DNA of 64,000 nucleotides from an uncultured Muribaculaceae bacterium (lineage in GTDB: Bacteria > Bacteroidota > Bacteroidia > Bacteroidales > Muribaculaceae). Where the stretch lies: contig CALUIB010000008.1 of the NCBI GenBank assembly GCA_944320595.1, forward strand, positions 60,947-124,946, given 5' to 3'. The translations under genes and the position numbers were made by a program. Position 1 is the stretch's first letter. The number at the start of each line of letters is the position of its first letter. Under the pieces are notes generated by a model. The model was not told the origin of the DNA, did not search any database, and saw nothing but the letters and a program-made list of their open reading frames with translations. This document shows positions 20,352-29,300 of the stretch, one piece after another.

Positions 20352-22016
20352 TTATTCTTTCACGTTGGGTTCTTCAAGGCCAAGTCCCTTCTTGCGGTCA
20401 ACGACCTTCAGCACAAGCCCAAGCACAAGGGCTGCCACGCCAAGGCAGGCAAGCATCACAAGCGGGGCAGTGTAGTCGTATGACACGGCTGCCTCCTCGG
20501 CTGTGATGACGCCGTTGGCAAGGTCGGCAACAAGCTGCGGGTTGGTTTGGTCAAGAACCTTTCCTATCAGCAACGGGAACAGCCACAAGCCTATGTTCTG
20601 TATCCAAAAAATCAACGCATATGCACTGCCTATAATCTTTGCATCGACAAGCTTTGGAACACTGGGCCACAACGAGGCCGGAACAAGCGAGAAACTTGCG
20701 CCAAGCACCAAGATGGTGATATAGGCTACTATCACGCCACCCACGGCATTGTCGCTGAAAGTGGGCAGGATGAATGCAAACGTCAAGTGGCAGAAGATAA
20801 GCAACAACGAGCCAAGTACGAGCATCGACGCAGCCTTGCCCTTATGATCGACATAGTTGCCAAGTATGGGGGTAATGCCCACGGCAAGCAATGGGAACAC
20901 GGCAAACACCGTCTCGGCACTTTGCCGCATATAGCCCATATAGCAGAACACCACAAGCGCCACCACGGCAAGCGCGAGCATACCGTAGCGCATACCGGCC
21001 TTCTTGGTGAAATTGCTTGCAAACGATGCCGCCGCCACCACCAGCATTATGCAATATTGTATCACGGTTACGGTATTGGTGGCCCAAAACGAGTCGGCAG
21101 GAACTGGCTCAAACACAAGGTTGCACTGCAACATATTCACCGCATACTTCTGGAACGGGAAAATGGCCGAATAATAAAGGACGCACAACAGTGCCACGAG
21201 CCAGAAACCGCCGCTCTTCAAGATTGAACCGATGTCGCTTATCTTGAACGGGTCGTCCTTCTCCTCGGCCTCGCCCGTCTGCGCGTCGAGCTTGCGGTCC
21301 ATGAAGAAATACACAATGAACATAATCAAGGCTATCATCAGCAACACCACGCCGAAAGCCACCGAGCGCGACACGTCGATGTCGCCGCCAAGCCGGGCAA
21401 ACATGGGCGAGAATATCATGCACGTGGCCACGCCGAGCCGTGCCAAGGCCATCTCCGACCCCATGGCAAGAGCCATTTCGCGCCCCTTGAACCACTTCAC
21501 AATACCACGCGAAACGGTAATACCGGCCATTTCCACACCGCAGCCGAATATCATGAACCCGATTGCCGAGAACTTGGCCGAGGCTGGCATACCCTCATAA
21601 AACGGCGATATTCCCAGCTCGTCGAAACCGGGAATGTAATTAAGGTTGTCGTTGAACCACTGTTCAAGGGCAGTGCCTTGGAACATCTCGGTCACGGCAT
21701 ACCAGTTGATGGTGGCTCCCACAAGCATCACCGCCCCCGACAACACTGCAGTGAACCGCACACCCATCTTGTCGAGAATGATGCCTGCAAAAATCAGGAA
21801 GAACACAAACACGTTTAGGAAGGTCTCCGACCCTTGCATGGTGCCAAATGCCGTCGAGTCCCATCCTCGGGTCGATTGCATCAAGTCCTTGATGGGCGAA
21901 AGGATGTCCATGAAGATGTAGGAACAAAACATTGCGAAAGCGAGGAACAGCAGCACCGTCCACCGCATCGCCGCCGAGTCTCTCAGCGTCGGTTGATTGA
22001 TAGTAGTTGATGTCAT
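20352..22016 (-). CDS. Major facilitator superfamily transporter
   Basis: A 554-residue inner-membrane carrier with about 12 hydrophobic segments in two halves, opening with RWTVLLFLAFAMFCSYIFMD. A long periplasmic-like loop follows the first helices (around FQGTALEQWFNDNLNYIPGF). The fold class is clear; the substrate is not. It resembles Bacteroidales MFS proteins that are distantly like the MFSD1/nitrate-nitrite-porter groups, but no binding motif supports a named substrate. It is monocistronic, with a -7 match TACTTTTG on the minus strand at 22066-22073 and a terminator at 20290-20329. Confidence 0.88.
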   Translation of the reverse strand: MTSTTINQPTLRDSAAMRWTVLLFLAFAMFCSYIFMDILSPIKDLMQSTRGWDSTAFGTMQGSETFLNVFVFFLIFAGIILDKMGVRFTAVLSGAVMLVGATINWYAVTEMFQGTALEQWFNDNLNYIPGFDELGISPFYEGMPASAKFSAIGFMIFGCGVEMAGITVSRGIVKWFKGREMALAMGSEMALARLGVATCMIFSPMFARLGGDIDVSRSVAFGVVLLMIALIMFIVYFFMDRKLDAQTGEAEEKDDPFKISDIGSILKSGGFWLVALLCVLYYSAIFPFQKYAVNMLQCNLVFEPVPADSFWATNTVTVIQYCIMLVVAAASFASNFTKKAGMRYGMLALAVVALVVFCYMGYMRQSAETVFAVFPLLAVGITPILGNYVDHKGKAASMLVLGSLLLIFCHLTFAFILPTFSDNAVGGVIVAYITILVLGASFSLVPASLWPSVPKLVDAKIIGSAYALIFWIQNIGLWLFPLLIGKVLDQTNPQLVADLANGVITAEEAAVSYDYTAPLVMLACLGVAALVLGLVLKVVDRKKGLGLEEPNVKE

Positions 22017-22111
22017 TTTTGCTATATTGATTTACATAATTCTCCTAATTTTTCATTTCAACTTGCAAAAGTAACCATTTCTCTCCCAACTGCGATACAA
22101 TTTGCACAAAA

Positions 22112-22159
22112 AAGTGCGTTGGCAAGGCGCAATTACAAAATCGCCTTGCCAACGCACTT
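22112..22159 (-). terminator. Strong terminator after the YggS gene
   Basis: A perfect 18-bp stem (22112-22129 with 22142-22159) and 12-nt loop, 27 bp past the YggS stop. On the minus strand it runs into TTTTTTG. Confidence 0.9.
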
Positions 22160-22186
22160 CGCAAATACACACGTATTTGCAACACA

Positions 22187-22864
22187 TCAATACTCGCGTT
22201 CGCCAAAGATGGTGGTGCCTATGCGCACCATAGTAGAACCCTCATCGACGGCTATGCGGTAATCGTGGCTCATGCCCATGCTCACGGTGTCGAACCACTG
22301 ATTATCGGCAAAGTGCGAGGCTTTAAGCTGCTCGTATGTGCTGCGTATTTCATGGAACTCGCGGCGTATCTCGGCCTCGTCGTCGGTATTGGTGGCCATG
22401 CCCATCACGCCGCGTATGCGCACATTGGCAAGGCTGCCGGCCACGCCGCCGTCAACCAAAGCCCGGCACTCGTCGAGCGTAAAGCCATACTTGGTCTCCT
22501 CGCGAGCCACGTGCAGCTGCAGCAGCACATCAACCGTGCGCCCCACGCGCCGCGCCTCGGCATCGACGCATTGCAGCAGCCGTTCGCTGTCGATGCTATG
22601 TATGAGCGACACGTATGGCACAATCTGCCTCACCTTGTTGCTCTGCAAGTGGCCTATGAAATGCCACTCCACATCGCCCGGCATCGACGTGTGCTTGGGA
22701 CCTATTTCCTGCGCACGGCTCTCGCCGAATATGCGCTGCCCGGCATCATACGCCGCCATCAATGCCTCAAGCGGATGAAACTTAGAAACAGCAACGAGCT
22801 TCACCCCAGCGGGAAGCTCGTTGTGTAATCGTGCGATGTTTTCTTTTATCTGTTCAAGAGTCAT
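22187..22864 (-). CDS. YggS family PLP homeostasis protein
   Basis: A cytosolic PLP-binding TIM-barrel protein of 225 residues (YggS/PROSC/PLPBP). These proteins hold and deliver pyridoxal phosphate and affect amino-acid pools; they are not enzymes in a strict sense. The PLP lysine is K28 in LVAVSKFHP. The family segments FGESRAQE, WHFIGHLQSNK, IHSIDSERL and SMGMSHDY are present, the last binding the phosphate. It follows the DUF4494 gene by 22 bp, so the two are probably one transcript. Confidence 0.95.
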   Translation of the reverse strand: MTLEQIKENIARLHNELPAGVKLVAVSKFHPLEALMAAYDAGQRIFGESRAQEIGPKHTSMPGDVEWHFIGHLQSNKVRQIVPYVSLIHSIDSERLLQCVDAEARRVGRTVDVLLQLHVAREETKYGFTLDECRALVDGGVAGSLANVRIRGVMGMATNTDDEAEIRREFHEIRSTYEQLKASHFADNQWFDTVSMGMSHDYRIAVDEGSTMVRIGTTIFGEREY

Positions 22865-22886
22865 CGTGAATGCTCCCCTTTCAGTA

Positions 22887-23351
22887 TTACTCTATCGGTT
22901 TCTCGGCAGCTGCCTTCTTGCCGCTCAAGTCGGCCGGGAACACATCCATGAGCGGTGTCTCGGCTATCGACGCTATCTCAAAGTCGGCAAGCGTGTCCTT
23001 CATGTTTTCCATGAAATTGTCGAGCGCCACCTTGAACTCGCTCGCCTGCACGAGCATGAACGATGCAGTTTTCTTTTCCACGGCAGTTTTTTCGTCGATG
23101 GTTATAAAATTGGTTTTCACCTTGTACCACTTGTCGCCCGTGGCATCATAGAACACGTCGCTTATTTTTTCGCGCTTGACAGCCGACACGGTAAATTCAC
23201 CCGACATGAACGGTGTCATCTCCTCGATGATACGGGCCTCGGCCTCGGTGAACGACAGGGCATCGACCAAGTAGCTTTCGGTCACAGTCTTCTGCAAACC
23301 CGTCTCCAAAATCTTGCTATATCTAATTTTACATTCAAACCAATTTGCCAT
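22887..23351 (-). CDS. DUF4494 domain protein
   Basis: A cytosolic protein of 154 residues with the DUF4494 family opening (ANWFECKIRY) and the segment ALSFTEAEARIIEEMTPF. The family is confined mainly to Bacteroidetes and has no known function. No signal peptide or membrane helix is seen. It lies directly upstream of the YggS gene. A -7 match (TAATTTTG on the minus strand, 23395-23402) lies about 45 bp upstream. Confidence 0.88.
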   Translation of the reverse strand: MANWFECKIRYSKILETGLQKTVTESYLVDALSFTEAEARIIEEMTPFMSGEFTVSAVKREKISDVFYDATGDKWYKVKTNFITIDEKTAVEKKTASFMLVQASEFKVALDNFMENMKDTLADFEIASIAETPLMDVFPADLSGKKAAAEKPIE

Positions 23352-23566
23352 AATCTACTTTTCTTTTAAATGAATAATTCCAATTGAGCGGCTGCAAAAT
23401 TACAAAAAATCCACGTAATATCAGCTCGCAATTACACATAATTAAGCGGCCTCATTCAGTGCAGTTATGAAACGCAATGAGGTTTATCCATTTAAATACG
23501 GCAAGAGGAAGTGGTGAGGGAAACGCAGCACCAGCCATAATCATTTGAAGTTTCTGCGATAATCCA

Positions 23567-24109
23567 TTGGCGACATTCGGCATTGCCTGCTATTATACTC
23601 CTTTCTTTTTCAACATGGGGAATGCGGTGGCTCAGTCGGCACAGCCCATTATCAGCTACAATTACGGCATTTCCCGTTGGGATTATGTGGCAAAGGCTCA
23701 CAGGTTGCTGCTCATCACATCTTTACTATGCGGCATCGTCATTATGGCACTCTTCATGTTCGTTCCACAACCGCTTGTAGCCCTGTTCATAAATCCTGGC
23801 AGCATAGCTGCCGGCATCGCACAAAACGGACTTCCATATTACGCCATCGGCATCCCATTCTTTATCTTGAATGTCGCCATCGTAGGCTATTGCCAAAGCA
23901 TCGAGAGAATGAAAGCGGCAATGACATTTGTGTTTTTGCGCGGAATAGGGCTATTGATACCCACATTCTTCTTGCTCCCTTCGCTGCTCGGAACAGAAGG
24001 CATTTGGCTATCCATGCCGTTGGCAGAAATCCTGACGCTGGCAATAATATGCTATGTGGTGGTTCTTTATGCGCAAAGAATAAGAGAAACTGTTTTGAAT
24101 TTTGTCAGA
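23567..24109 (+). pseudogene. Truncated MATE family efflux transporter (C-terminal half)
   Basis: About 180 codons match the C-terminal half of a MATE (MepA-like) multidrug exporter: AQSAQPIISYNYG, a series of hydrophobic helices, and GYCQSIERMKAA. There is no N-terminal half: upstream sequence carries stops and no MATE-like frame, and the frame opens at a TTG inside a helix. At the 3' end there is no proper stop. The frame runs on into the antisense strand of the HxlR gene to 24529, so the native end was also lost. The DNA seems to be a deletion or rearrangement scar. Confidence 0.85.
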
Positions 24110-24118
24110 AAAATGCCA

Positions 24119-24499
24119 TCAGTTGGCAACAGCCACGGCATGCTTGCGGTCGTTCATTATCGCACGGCTGTTATCCATGGCCCAATCGATAAGCCCGTTT
24201 ATGTGTGGAATCAGCGAATAGGCTCGCTGCGTAAGTGCATACTCTACCCGCGGGGGCACCTCAGCATACACGGTGCGAGTGACGTAGCCATCTTCTTCAA
24301 GGGTGCGCAACGTCACTGTAAGCATCTTTTGCGAAATATCGGGTATTTCCCGCTGCAACTCCTTGAAACGCACAGCGGCTTTACCCGATTTTTCGAGAGT
24401 GTATATCACAAGCATCGACCACTTGTCGCTTATCCGAGCCAGTATGTTCCTTATGGGGCAATCAGGGAACATCGCACTTTCAATATTTGTCCTGTTCAT
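24119..24499 (-). CDS. HxlR family transcriptional regulator
   Basis: A 126-residue winged-helix DNA-binding protein. It has the family pattern CPIRNILARISDKWSMLVIYTL, then the recognition helix around QKMLTVTLRTLEEDGYVTR and the wing VPPRVEYALT. HxlR regulators respond to electrophiles or oxidants and often control a neighbouring reductase or exporter. The MATE remnant adjoining its 3' end may be its former target; that is inference. The promoter at 24521-24552 is a full consensus match. Confidence 0.93.
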   Translation of the reverse strand: MNRTNIESAMFPDCPIRNILARISDKWSMLVIYTLEKSGKAAVRFKELQREIPDISQKMLTVTLRTLEEDGYVTRTVYAEVPPRVEYALTQRAYSLIPHINGLIDWAMDNSRAIMNDRKHAVAVAN

Positions 24500-24520
24500 A
24501 GTCTTAACGAATTAACTCTA

Positions 24521-24552
24521 CAAAAGTAAGCAAATTCCTTTTATGCTGCAAA
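24521..24552 (-). promoter_or_regulatory. Promoter of the HxlR gene
   Basis: On the minus strand TTTG (24549-24552), 20 nt, then TACTTTTG (24521-24528), 21 bp before the start codon. Confidence 0.75.
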
Positions 24553-24564
24553 CGTATTTCCCAC

Positions 24565-25077
24565 TTATCGCACCTTCGCATAACGATAGTGCGGCATATC
24601 CACGCCACGGTAATGCTTTACCACAACACCTTCAGTCCTAACCATGCCGCTGCGTTGCGCCACCTTTTGCGATGCAATGTTGCTATCCCTTATGATGGAA
24701 CACACCTCTGTGGCACCAAGCACATTGAAGGCATAATCGATGCACCCACGGGCGGCCTCGGTGGCATACCCATGGTGCCAATAGCTGCGGTTGAACAAGT
24801 AGCCCACTTCAAGCACTTCCTGCCCGTTCCACATCTGCATAGTAAGCCCGCACTGCCCTATCACTTCGCCAGCAGCTTTCAGCACCACAGCCCACAGCCC
24901 GAAACCATATTCACGGTACCTGCACAACTGCCTGCCTATCCACTCCAAGACCTCGGCATCAGAAAACGCCCCTTCGTATGCCCACATAGTCTCCCCGTCC
25001 TGCAAAATTCCACATATCGCACGGAAATCCCCAAGCCCCATCTCCCTTATTATCAATCTATCAGTTTCAAAAATCAT
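24565..25077 (-). CDS. GNAT family N-acetyltransferase (RimJ/RimL type)
   Basis: A 170-residue acetyl-CoA-dependent acyltransferase. The opening FETDRLIIREM and the phrase EVGYLFNRSYWHHGYATEA (the CoA-binding GYATEA loop), then NIASQKVAQRSGM near the end, mark the RimJ/RimL/YdaF type. The acceptor may be a protein N-terminus or a small molecule; the sequence does not say. Its start lies 7 bp from a 32-bp element (25084-25115) also found upstream of the next gene, so its promoter or leader may be shared by duplication. Confidence 0.92.
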   Translation of the reverse strand: MIFETDRLIIREMGLGDFRAICGILQDGETMWAYEGAFSDAEVLEWIGRQLCRYREYGFGLWAVVLKAAGEVIGQCGLTMQMWNGQEVLEVGYLFNRSYWHHGYATEAARGCIDYAFNVLGATEVCSIIRDSNIASQKVAQRSGMVRTEGVVVKHYRGVDMPHYRYAKVR

Positions 25078-25083
25078 AAATCG

Positions 25084-25115
25084 GCGAGTTAGATAATGAT
25101 GTATTGTAATTCAAG
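25084..25115 (-). repeat. Upstream element, copy 1 (GNAT gene)
   Basis: A 32-bp stretch that matches 26500-26531 at 27 of 32 positions in the same orientation; the first 13 (GCGAGTTAGATAA) are identical. Each copy lies upstream of a minus-strand gene. It could be a promoter or operator, or the trace of a duplication. Confidence 0.6.
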
Positions 25116-25153
25116 CACAAGCGATGGACTTTCCACCTCCGCTTGTGCTTGAA
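25110..25153 (-). terminator. Hairpin after the Ig-like gene
   Basis: A perfect 14-bp stem (25110-25123 with 25140-25153) around a 16-nt loop, 13 bp past the stop of the Ig-like gene. It lacks a strong T-run on the minus strand and overlaps the repeat copy at 25084-25115. Confidence 0.7.
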
Positions 25154-25165
25154 GTTGATGGAATT

Positions 25166-26467
25166 TTATTGAACTGCAAGTTTATAAGTCCTGCAACCAA
25201 TGCGCACTATATAAATCCCAGCCTTAGATAATTCAAACCTGTCATCTGTCGTGACCTTCACCAAGCCGCCTTTCGTATCATAGACATAAATCTCTTGCCC
25301 TTCGGGCAATCGCTTGACAGAAACAGTATGATTAAATATTGTAACTTCTATTGAATCATCATCTTCACCCACTGATCTTACTCCCGCCAAAGCGTCGGCA
25401 ATAAACACAACATTAAGGGTCGAGTTGTGGGTGAACTTCTGCAACACAATAGTCCCATTATTATGCTCTTGCTCTTCCCCGTCAAGTGTTACAGAATTGA
25501 TGGTATATCCTTCATCTGGAGTAATTTTAAGTTCCACGCTCTCCATGCTTGTTACATTTATTGCGAAATTACCGTTAGGAACAACGACGGATAGCCAGTA
25601 TTGTTCCGGCTCATTTACTATGATGTGGCACGTCGCTGATACATTACTTCCATCGGCAGCCTCACACTTAATATCGCATTCTCCCGGAGACACAGCAGAT
25701 ATTATTCCATTGCTGACCGTTGCAATATCTTCATTGTCGCTTGACCATATAAGGCTCTTATCATAAGCATCTTCAGGAAGAACTGTTGCTATAAGTTCAA
25801 ATGTTTCCCCTACGGTCAAAGACTTTTCTGATTCCGAGAGTTCGATTGAGGCAACTTTCTTAGGCTCCTTAACATCTACCACGCAGTAGTTGCCAGCTCC
25901 GCTACCATCCGTCGCCCGTGCCCATATCCATACTCTACCAGCACCCCTTGCAGTGACTAATCCACTGCTGCTTACCGATGCCACGCTATAATCCTCGGTA
26001 GTCCAGTTCAGACTGCGATTTGTGGCATTCGTTGGATATGCAGTTGCACTCAACTGAATTGTCTCGCCAATCTCCAATGTAGCGGATGATGGGGAAACCT
26101 CAATGCGAGTGACATATACAGTATTAGACCTTATGGTAATATCATAATAAAAATCCATTGTGCGACGGAAGCCATCGATGTAGTACGAACAGTAGTAATA
26201 CAATTTGGCTGTCCCAGCACTGTTGCCTTTTATGGTACAGGTCTTATTGGTTTTAGACTGGATTGAGATTGCTGAACTGCTTGTAGTCCATGTGTAGGTG
26301 ATGCCTGTGGCGCGATTGAGAGTGGACTGGTAAGCCGCTCCTATGGAAACAGTAACCGTATTACCTTGTGTGACGGTTGCCTCTCCATCCTTGATTTGAG
26401 CATAAACTTGATTTGCCGATACCACCATCAGCATTAGCACTGAAAAGAGTTTCAAAAAATTCTTCAT
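25166..26467 (-). CDS. Exported Ig-like (BIG2) domain protein with C-terminal sorting-type module
   Basis: A 433-residue surface protein. The signal peptide covers about residues 1-23 (MKNFLKLFSVLMLMVVSANQ). Two clear BIG2 domains follow at about 120-205 and 206-290 (SPSSATLEIGETIQLSATAY; SEKSLTVGETFELIATVLP), with a more diverged Ig-like domain before them. A beta-repeat segment (GYTINSVTLDGEE) comes next, then a final module with GIYIVRIGCRTYKLAVQ, a T9SS-like ending. The coding DNA is more AT-rich than its neighbours by eye, which suggests recent arrival. Adhesion is likely; the partner is unknown. Confidence 0.85.
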   Translation of the reverse strand: MKNFLKLFSVLMLMVVSANQVYAQIKDGEATVTQGNTVTVSIGAAYQSTLNRATGITYTWTTSSSAISIQSKTNKTCTIKGNSAGTAKLYYYCSYYIDGFRRTMDFYYDITIRSNTVYVTRIEVSPSSATLEIGETIQLSATAYPTNATNRSLNWTTEDYSVASVSSSGLVTARGAGRVWIWARATDGSGAGNYCVVDVKEPKKVASIELSESEKSLTVGETFELIATVLPEDAYDKSLIWSSDNEDIATVSNGIISAVSPGECDIKCEAADGSNVSATCHIIVNEPEQYWLSVVVPNGNFAINVTSMESVELKITPDEGYTINSVTLDGEEQEHNNGTIVLQKFTHNSTLNVVFIADALAGVRSVGEDDDSIEVTIFNHTVSVKRLPEGQEIYVYDTKGGLVKVTTDDRFELSKAGIYIVRIGCRTYKLAVQ

Positions 26468-26499
26468 GACGTGATGTTTTGTTTTTTATAAATAGTAAT

Positions 26500-26531
26500 G
26501 CGAGTTAGATAAAAATGCATTGTAAATTAAG
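26500..26531 (-). repeat. Upstream element, copy 2 (Ig-like gene)
   Basis: The second copy of the 32-bp element at 25084-25115, 33 bp before the Ig-like gene. The spacing to the start codon differs between the two copies (7 and about 32 bp). Confidence 0.6.
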
Positions 26532-26650
26532 TAGTTACCAAAAAAATAGCGATAAGCTCAGTAATCTTATATTCCAAAACAAGTAATAAACAACTGAAAA
26601 TATTGCTACACCCACTCTTGACAAAAGTAATGAAAAATTACGATTAAAAC

Positions 26651-26715
26651 GAGTGTACACCAAAATAAAAATACGGGCGTAGAGCCGTCTCGCATTTTCA
26701 TTTTGATGTACGCTC
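26651..26715 (-). repeat. Long imperfect hairpin in a 324-bp intergenic gap
   Basis: Arms of 25 nt (26651-26675 and 26691-26715) match at 21 positions around a 15-nt loop. In minus-strand RNA three of the four mismatches become G-U pairs. The hairpin lies about 80 bp past the rRNA methyltransferase stop and is followed by a T-rich run, so it may end that operon; it could also be a small mobile element. Nothing else was recognised between 26532 and 26791. Confidence 0.6.
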
Positions 26716-26791
26716 AAACTATCATTTAATTCCGCACATAGCCTCTTAAAGAAGAGAAAAAACTTTCCGACAACCAATCGGGAACAATCCA

Positions 26792-28189
26792 TCACAGCAC
26801 TTGTGGGGGATTGGACGGGGCGTATGTGCTGCGTATGCGCCATTCGCGAGGATACAGGTTGTTGGCCCGGTTGCCAAGTTGCTTGGCAAATCCTATTGGA
26901 ACACCTTGGTACTGCAACAGCACAATGCCACGCGGAGCATCGCCAAGCATTATGGCATCGCCGCGCAAGTATGCAATGGCATCGTTATAACCAACCTCCA
27001 CGGTGACAAATGCGTCGCGATTCAGCGCAGTTGACAATGCAAGCGATTGCGACGGCACAATATCCTTGCCTTTTACCGTGCCAACTTCCACTCCGCCCGA
27101 CAGCACCTTCACTTGCCGCGAAACGGCCTCCACATCACGGGCCAAGCCTTGCGGAACGGCTACCACCGTATCGCCATTTAACGAGAACGCAAATTCCCCA
27201 CTGCCACCTATCAACCAGTTGCGCACCGCATCGGGCACCTTGGCCGCCACTCCGCTGCGTGTTCCAGTGCGCCGCTTGTCGGCAAATGCGGTACGAGCTT
27301 CGTCATCACCCGGTTTCCTCAATACGCACACAAACAAGCCTTCGCCACGTGTGCGGTGAGGCAAGAAACGGCAGCACCAATCTTTGCCCACACCCGGAGC
27401 CACATTCCACTCCAAGGGGAGGTCGAGACCGACAACTGTTGCCCCGTATTTCGCCTCGATATATTCCACCATAGCCTCGTTTTCGTCGCGGTTATAGGTA
27501 CATGTGCTATAAATAAGCAAACCGCCGGGAGCGATGGCATCCCACACGTTGTCGATTATCAGCCGCTGCCGCTCGGCGCACTGGGCTACAAGTGCAGGCG
27601 ACCACTGCTCCACCGCTCCCAGGTCTTTGCGGAACATACCTTCGCCGCTGCACGGCACATCGGCAGCCACAACGTCGAAGAAGTGCGTAAGCCTGCCAAA
27701 TCGGCTGCTGTCGTCGCTTGTAACCACGCAACCGGGTATGCCCCATTTCATCACGTTTTCTTTCAATATGGCTGCCCGTTGCGGCACCACCTCGTTGCAC
27801 ACCATGAGCGACCCGTGGGGCAATGCCGACACTGCAGCCGTGGTCTTGCCGCCGGGGGCGGCACACAAGTCCAAGTAACGCACCGGGCGGTCAATTAGCC
27901 GCCTTATGATATAATCGACAATCATCGACGAGGCATCTTGCACATAATACAGCCCGGCATGGAAAATGGGGTCGAAGGTGAACTGTTCATGTCCTTGCAG
28001 GTAATAACCGGTGCTGCACCATGGCACACGTTCAGCCGCGGCTGGGCGCATTGCAGTCTTGGCCGCATTCACCCTGACGCTTGTCTCCGCAGCTGTTCCG
28101 GCAATAGTGGAAAGCAGTTGCTCCCCTTCATCGCCGGGGAACAACTGCCTTATGTTCTCTATGAATTGTGCATGCAATTGCGTCATCAT
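26792..28189 (-). CDS. RsmF/NOL1-NOP2-sun family rRNA cytosine-C5 methyltransferase
   Basis: A 465-residue SAM-dependent RNA methyltransferase. The SAM motif is DLCAAPGGKTT, the first catalytic Cys lies in DVPCSGEGMFRKD and the second in YSTCTYNRDENE, the two-cysteine signature of m5C methylases. The last 150 residues form an RsmF-like C-terminal RNA-binding region (GIVLLQYQGVPIGFAKQLG, NNLYPREWRIR). The likely target is 16S rRNA; the exact base is not certain. Its ATG overlaps the stop of the ROK gene by 4 bp, which implies translational coupling. Confidence 0.93.
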   Translation of the reverse strand: MMTQLHAQFIENIRQLFPGDEGEQLLSTIAGTAAETSVRVNAAKTAMRPAAAERVPWCSTGYYLQGHEQFTFDPIFHAGLYYVQDASSMIVDYIIRRLIDRPVRYLDLCAAPGGKTTAAVSALPHGSLMVCNEVVPQRAAILKENVMKWGIPGCVVTSDDSSRFGRLTHFFDVVAADVPCSGEGMFRKDLGAVEQWSPALVAQCAERQRLIIDNVWDAIAPGGLLIYSTCTYNRDENEAMVEYIEAKYGATVVGLDLPLEWNVAPGVGKDWCCRFLPHRTRGEGLFVCVLRKPGDDEARTAFADKRRTGTRSGVAAKVPDAVRNWLIGGSGEFAFSLNGDTVVAVPQGLARDVEAVSRQVKVLSGGVEVGTVKGKDIVPSQSLALSTALNRDAFVTVEVGYNDAIAYLRGDAIMLGDAPRGIVLLQYQGVPIGFAKQLGNRANNLYPREWRIRSTYAPSNPPQVL

Positions 28190-29292
28190 TTCCCATCTAT
28201 GCGGTTAAGGGCATACGCGGCAGCGCCAAGTTGTATTGCCCGGCTCGAACCTATGCGCGACACCGTGACACCTATGCGCTTGTGAGGGTCGTAATCTACC
28301 ATGCGGTCACTGCCATACACTTGTAACTTGCGAGCCTCGCCGTGCGCAAACTGCATGAACTCGCCTTCATCGTCGAGGTTATACACTTGCGACTGTACAC
28401 AGCTCAGCGATTCGCCGTTGTAGTTGAGCAACTTCCCACGCATTTGCGCCAGCAATGCAGGCATGAAGAACTTGTTGCCGCGAGCCACGCCGCCACCCAG
28501 CACCACTATGCCGTCGATGAGCGACGCCGCCGATGCTATGGCATCACCAGCCACAGTGCCAAATATCTCAAAAGCCTTCAACGCTGCCTCACGGTCGCCC
28601 GGTCGTGTGCCATCGGCTATGTCATATATGTCCTTGGTTTCGAGCAACGGGTCGTTGATGCCACTCAACCGAGCATACTCGCGGCGTATTCCACCGGCCG
28701 AAACGGTTGATTCGGCGATATGGTCGGAATATATGCTATTGCGCAGGCAGAATGTTTCCACGCAAGAATTGTCGCCTATATGCAACCTTCCCCCCGAAAC
28801 AATTCCCACGCCAAACCCCGTGCCAAAGGTGTAGCCAAGCAGGTTGCCATACCGCTTGGGGCTGCCAAGCTCGGCAAGCCGGGCGTTAATCTCGGGCAAG
28901 CGGCCAGCAAACGCCTCGCCGTATGCAAACAGGTCTCCATCGTTGTTTATGAACACCGGCACCCCGAAACGGTCTTCGAGGAACGGCCCCAGAGCCACTC
29001 CCGAACGAAAAGCAGGGAAATTGGGCAGGAAACCGCCTATCACGCCATTGGGATAATCGGCCGGTCCTGGAAAGGCGAAACTAATAGCCACCGCCGGCGA
29101 CGGCAGCTGCCTCGATACAGTTTCAAATCCTTGCACCATAGCCTGCAAGCACTTGTCGAGGTTGTCGCCGCTCGAAGGCAAAGTAATAGGCTCAACAATC
29201 AATTGTCCGCCGCTGACGGCACTGAACACAAGGTTGGTTCCCCCAGCATCGAGGGTCATCACCACCCGGTTGTCTATTTCAGGTTTTTCCAT
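28186..29292 (-). CDS. ROK family sugar kinase
   Basis: A cytosolic kinase of 368 residues with the ASKHA fold. The phosphate-1 motif is TLDAGGTNLVFSAV, the catalytic Asp lies in FINNDGDLFAYGEA, and GYTFGTGFGVGIV and DGIVVLGGGVARG complete the ATP site. The usual ROK zinc cluster CxCGxxGC is not visible, the corresponding region reading VETFCLRNS. Glucose or another hexose is the likely substrate; no DNA-binding domain is present. It sits between a HAD phosphatase (8 bp gap) and the rRNA methyltransferase (4 bp overlap) in one operon. Confidence 0.9.
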   Translation of the reverse strand: MEKPEIDNRVVMTLDAGGTNLVFSAVSGGQLIVEPITLPSSGDNLDKCLQAMVQGFETVSRQLPSPAVAISFAFPGPADYPNGVIGGFLPNFPAFRSGVALGPFLEDRFGVPVFINNDGDLFAYGEAFAGRLPEINARLAELGSPKRYGNLLGYTFGTGFGVGIVSGGRLHIGDNSCVETFCLRNSIYSDHIAESTVSAGGIRREYARLSGINDPLLETKDIYDIADGTRPGDREAALKAFEIFGTVAGDAIASAASLIDGIVVLGGGVARGNKFFMPALLAQMRGKLLNYNGESLSCVQSQVYNLDDEGEFMQFAHGEARKLQVYGSDRMVDYDPHKRIGVTVSRIGSSRAIQLGAAAYALNRIDGK

Positions 29293-29300
29293 TTTTATTT

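Noticed and set aside
24110..24529. Continuation of the MATE frame as a fusion protein
   Set aside because: The sequence here is the antisense of an intact HxlR gene and shows no transporter character, so a designed fusion is unlikely.
26535..26843. A 102-codon minus-strand frame between the Ig-like gene and the rRNA methyltransferase
   Set aside because: It overlaps the methyltransferase end and the long hairpin, and its translation has no protein-like pattern.
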